In this document: positions 51,295-53,023 of the stretch, piece after piece | Layout: every line of letters begins with the position of its first letter | Position numbering within the stretch: position 1 is the stretch's first letter | NCBI GenBank assembly: GCA_009779495.1 | Contig: WRED01000012.1 | Location: 1 to 53,023 of the forward strand | Source of the DNA: Oscillospiraceae bacterium | GTDB lineage: Bacteria; Bacillota; Clostridia; Oscillospirales; Acutalibacteraceae | Length of the DNA stretch: 53,023 bases | Direction of reading: 5' to 3' | Translations under genes and position numbers: made by a program | Notes under the pieces: model-generated | The model's database searches: none | What the model was told of the DNA's origin: nothing | The model's input: only the letters and a program-made list of their open reading frames with translations

Positions 51295-52247
51295 ACAGAC
51301 GTGTATTCCTCCAGCAGCCTGACATACAGCCTGTAGTCCTCAAGGCTCACGCCGGGCGGCGTTTGATGATCCACCGAGGGCACAAACCCGCCCGCTTTCA
51401 TAAGCGGTAAAAGACGCTCGAACTCCGCGCGCATCGCGGCCTCTCCCCTGTTCATCGTCATTTTATCAAAGCCGCCCAGCATCAAAAGATTGGGATACCG
51501 ATCCCGCAGCGCGTTTACGTCCACGCCCGACTGCCGCTCCAGCGGCAGCAGCCCCTCCGCGCCGCAGTCGAGTATCCACGGCACAAGCTCGTCTACAAGA
51601 CCGTCGGTGTCCACGAAAAACGGCACGCCGCCGGCCTTTGCCAGCTTGGCAATTTCCAGATAATACGGCCGCAGGAATTCATCGAAGCAGGCCTTTGACA
51701 GCATCGGCCCGTGGTTGTAAGACATATCCTCCATCAGCGAGAGCAGGTCGGGACGGATGACCTCGAAAACGCGCCGCATAGCTTTCAGGTTGAACTCAAG
51801 CAGGTCCTCGTTTATACGGCGCATCAGATCGGGGAAATCATAGAAAGCGTAGAGATGTCCCTCTATGCCGAACAGCCGCCGCGGATACCAGAAAAACCCG
51901 TTGATCACAAACCGGACAGTGAACTCGCCGCGCTCATGCCGGGGCGCCAGACGCTCCGCCTCGCGCAGCATACGGTCTATGCTTTCTTCACAGTAGAATT
52001 CGCCGCGCAGACGTTCGTAGTCATCTTCGCCGCGGATAAGCTCGGCACGCGGCTCAACGCCCAGCCAACGCATGACGTCCAGTCCGAAATATCGCAGGGA
52101 GTCCTCCCATTCCAGGGAGGGCAAGCCCTCGTTTTCCCAGCGGTCAATCGTTTTGTCCCACCAGGCCGCCCACTCGATACGCGGCAGGCGGGGCGTTTTT
52201 TTGCGCGGGATTTGCAGGGCGGCACGAAAAATATCACGTTCGGTCAT
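51291..52247 (-). CDS. Uroporphyrinogen decarboxylase (URO-D) superfamily protein
   Basis: 318 residues of TIM-barrel type. VPFFVDTDGLVDELVPWI and LMLGGFDKM are the C-terminal sugar/corrinoid-binding-like motifs of URO-D relatives; YDFPDLMRRINEDLLEFN the conserved middle. Anaerobes have many such proteins as methyltransferases for corrinoid-dependent demethylation, so heme synthesis is unlikely. ATG 52247 follows GAAAGGA. Confidence 0.82.
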   Translation of the reverse strand: MTERDIFRAALQIPRKKTPRLPRIEWAAWWDKTIDRWENEGLPSLEWEDSLRYFGLDVMRWLGVEPRAELIRGEDDYERLRGEFYCEESIDRMLREAERLAPRHERGEFTVRFVINGFFWYPRRLFGIEGHLYAFYDFPDLMRRINEDLLEFNLKAMRRVFEVIRPDLLSLMEDMSYNHGPMLSKACFDEFLRPYYLEIAKLAKAGGVPFFVDTDGLVDELVPWILDCGAEGLLPLERQSGVDVNALRDRYPNLLMLGGFDKMTMNRGEAAMRAEFERLLPLMKAGGFVPSVDHQTPPGVSLEDYRLYVRLLEEYTSV

Positions 52248-52281
52248 ATGTATATCATTCCTTTCGGGGAGCTTTGACTAT

Positions 52282-52310
52282 ATTATAACGCGGTTTGGGG
52301 GGTAATGCAA
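52282..52310 (-). promoter_or_regulatory. Promoter of the URO-D gene
   Basis: On the reverse strand TTGCAT (52305-52310), 17 bp, TATAAT (52282-52287). Confidence 0.7.
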
Positions 52311-52349
52311 CACCTGTGATTTAGCTTTTAGACGCGGTACGACACCCAC

Positions 52350-52507
52350 GCGGGAGCAGTGCTCCCGCATTGTCCCGCCGCCGCGCTACGAAAACTGCGT
52401 TTTCGTGAACAACGCAACTTCGTTGCGTTGTTGGCTCCGCTTCGCGGAGCCGCGCGGCAGCCTTGGGCGGTCGTTGGCCGCCCAGATTCGGCGGGCACAG
52501 CCCGCCG
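52350..52507. repeat. Array of six short hairpins, each with a three-base loop
   Basis: In order: GCGGGAGC-AGT-GCTCCCGC (52350-52368), CGAAAAC-TGC-GTTTTCG (52389-52405), an 11-bp stem with TTC loop (52408-52432), GGCTCCGC-TTC-GCGGAGCC (52433-52451), GGGCGGTC-GTT-GGCCGCCC (52465-52483), CGGCGGGC-ACA-GCCCGCCG (52489-52507). The hairpins differ in sequence but share the layout of a perfect or near-perfect stem and tri-loop. No gene is visible in 52248-52585 apart from the promoter at 52282-52310. Function unknown. Confidence 0.8.
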
Positions 52508-52585
52508 GAGATCTGCGATGATGTGTGATATGATGGGGTAAACAGAAAAGTGGTTGGGTTCCAGGAAATATAAGGAGATTTCAAT

Positions 52586-52945
52586 ATGCGATTTCGCGAC
52601 CTTGCGGCATTCGGAAAAAGAATGGAGCACTATATAATTGGCTTAATGCTCAAAGAAAGTTTGGATTGTTATATGCCGCTCGTCGATGACGATGGCATTG
52701 ATGTTGTAATCCGAAAACAAAACGGAGAATACATAGAGGTACAGATAAAGGCTCGCTCGAATACCGTTAAAGAGGGAGACGCAGCTTTATTCGCGGCTTT
52801 AAGCCATGAGAACAGGAATAACTATTTTTTCATTTTTTATTCTGAGCGGCTTGACGTTATGTTCATAATGACTTCGGACGAATTTCTCTCCGAATGTGCT
52901 ACTAGGGCGTGTTTGAAAAATCCCCGTGTGTGGATTTTTGAGTGA
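52586..52945 (+). CDS. PD-(D/E)XK-like protein, function unknown
   Basis: 119 residues. DDDGIDVVIRKQNGEYIEVQ then IKARS presents Asp39 and Gln53-x-Lys55 (Glu51 nearby), the pattern of small DUF4365-like nuclease folds. AAGGAG ribosome site before the ATG. The C-terminal codons run into a repeat-like sequence (GGGCGTGTTTGAAAAAT at about 52905) at the right edge, so the last residues may be altered or the gene trimmed. Confidence 0.65.
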   Translation: MRFRDLAAFGKRMEHYIIGLMLKESLDCYMPLVDDDGIDVVIRKQNGEYIEVQIKARSNTVKEGDAALFAALSHENRNNYFFIFYSERLDVMFIMTSDEFLSECATRACLKNPRVWIFE

Positions 52946-53023
52946 TTTTTTCGCCGCACAAGGCGAAATTTTGCAGGAATACGCCCGTATTTCGAAAAAT
53001 TTTAACGCAGTGCGACGGAAAAA
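52905..53023. repeat. Right-edge sequence resembling the end of a mobile or dispersed element
   Basis: AGGGCGTGTTTGAAAAATCC starts near 52905 and the tail is A/T-rich with CGCCGCACAAGGCG and a further TTTCGAAAAATTTT inverted pair. From memory the opening looks like sequence at ends of dispersed elements in clostridial genomes. The other end, if any, is outside the window. Confidence 0.3.

Noticed and set aside
52350-52507. Hairpin array as CRISPR, attC sites or terminators
   Set aside because: Stems differ from each other, no spacers, no attC core-site pattern, and no T runs.
52321-52584. Reverse-strand frames through the hairpin array
   Set aside because: Arise from palindromic GC-rich sequence; no ribosome site and no recognisable protein.

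Overview
The window reads as a chromosomal segment of a monoderm member of the Bacillota, most likely an uncultured Clostridia (Oscillospiraceae-like) gut bacterium. Support: the gene orders tig-clpP-clpX-lon-engB, rplS-lepB-lepB-rbgA-rnhB-yraN and obgE-mrnC, an ftsEX operon followed by M23 murein hydrolases, a YitT-type permease, strong AGGAGG Shine-Dalgarno sites, TTGACA/TATAAT promoters, and moderately GC-rich coding sequence between AT-rich intergenic gaps. Several starts are TTG or GTG, and two genes can best be read from CTG. No rRNA, tRNA, CRISPR array or intact insertion sequence was seen.

Layout. 1-2200: a large serine recombinase without a usable 5' end, its terminator, and an AT-rich nuclease-like gene that begins in the last codons of lepA. 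2162-5600: lepA, a small DUF6774-like gene, a 36-residue ORF divergent from a TetR gene, with duplicated palindromes in the shared regulatory region. 5626-9737: a MarR-controlled heterodimeric ABC exporter. 9832-17164: a leftward cell-wall operon, ftsE-ftsX, two M23/LytM murein hydrolases, an S41 protease homologue that has lost its catalytic Ser and Lys, and a GT2 glycosyltransferase. 17250-22650: a CdaR/PucR-type regulator, a membrane protein, an MFS transporter divergent from KDPG aldolase, and an exported protein of unknown role. 22692-33646: a rightward housekeeping stretch (obgE, mrnC, DUF3795, YitT, rplS with a structured leader, two lepB, rbgA, GNAT, rnhB, yraN, dipeptidase, thrC, metallophosphoesterase). 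33772-42540: tig-clpP-clpX-lon, an AT-rich methyltransferase insertion, engB and lysA. 42635-45912: glnA (leftward), a DHDPS-family gene and a nucleotidyltransferase. 45988-48616: a compact operon of an exported beta-repeat protein, an HPr-kinase-like kinase, a PqqD-like protein and an S24/S26 peptidase. 48639-53023: a GPH symporter, a lipoprotein, a URO-D family protein, an array of six tri-loop hairpins, and a nuclease-like gene at the right edge.

Most unusual items: (1) the exported protein/kinase/PqqD/peptidase operon, which looks like a modification-and-export cassette; (2) the S41 pseudoprotease inside an ftsEX-M23 operon, where it may act as a scaffold or regulator of the two hydrolases; (3) the six-hairpin array at 52350-52507; (4) the TetR/36-residue ORF pair with duplicated operators; (5) two CTG starts backed by strong Shine-Dalgarno sites; (6) several families of short palindromic or A/T-rich intergenic repeats.
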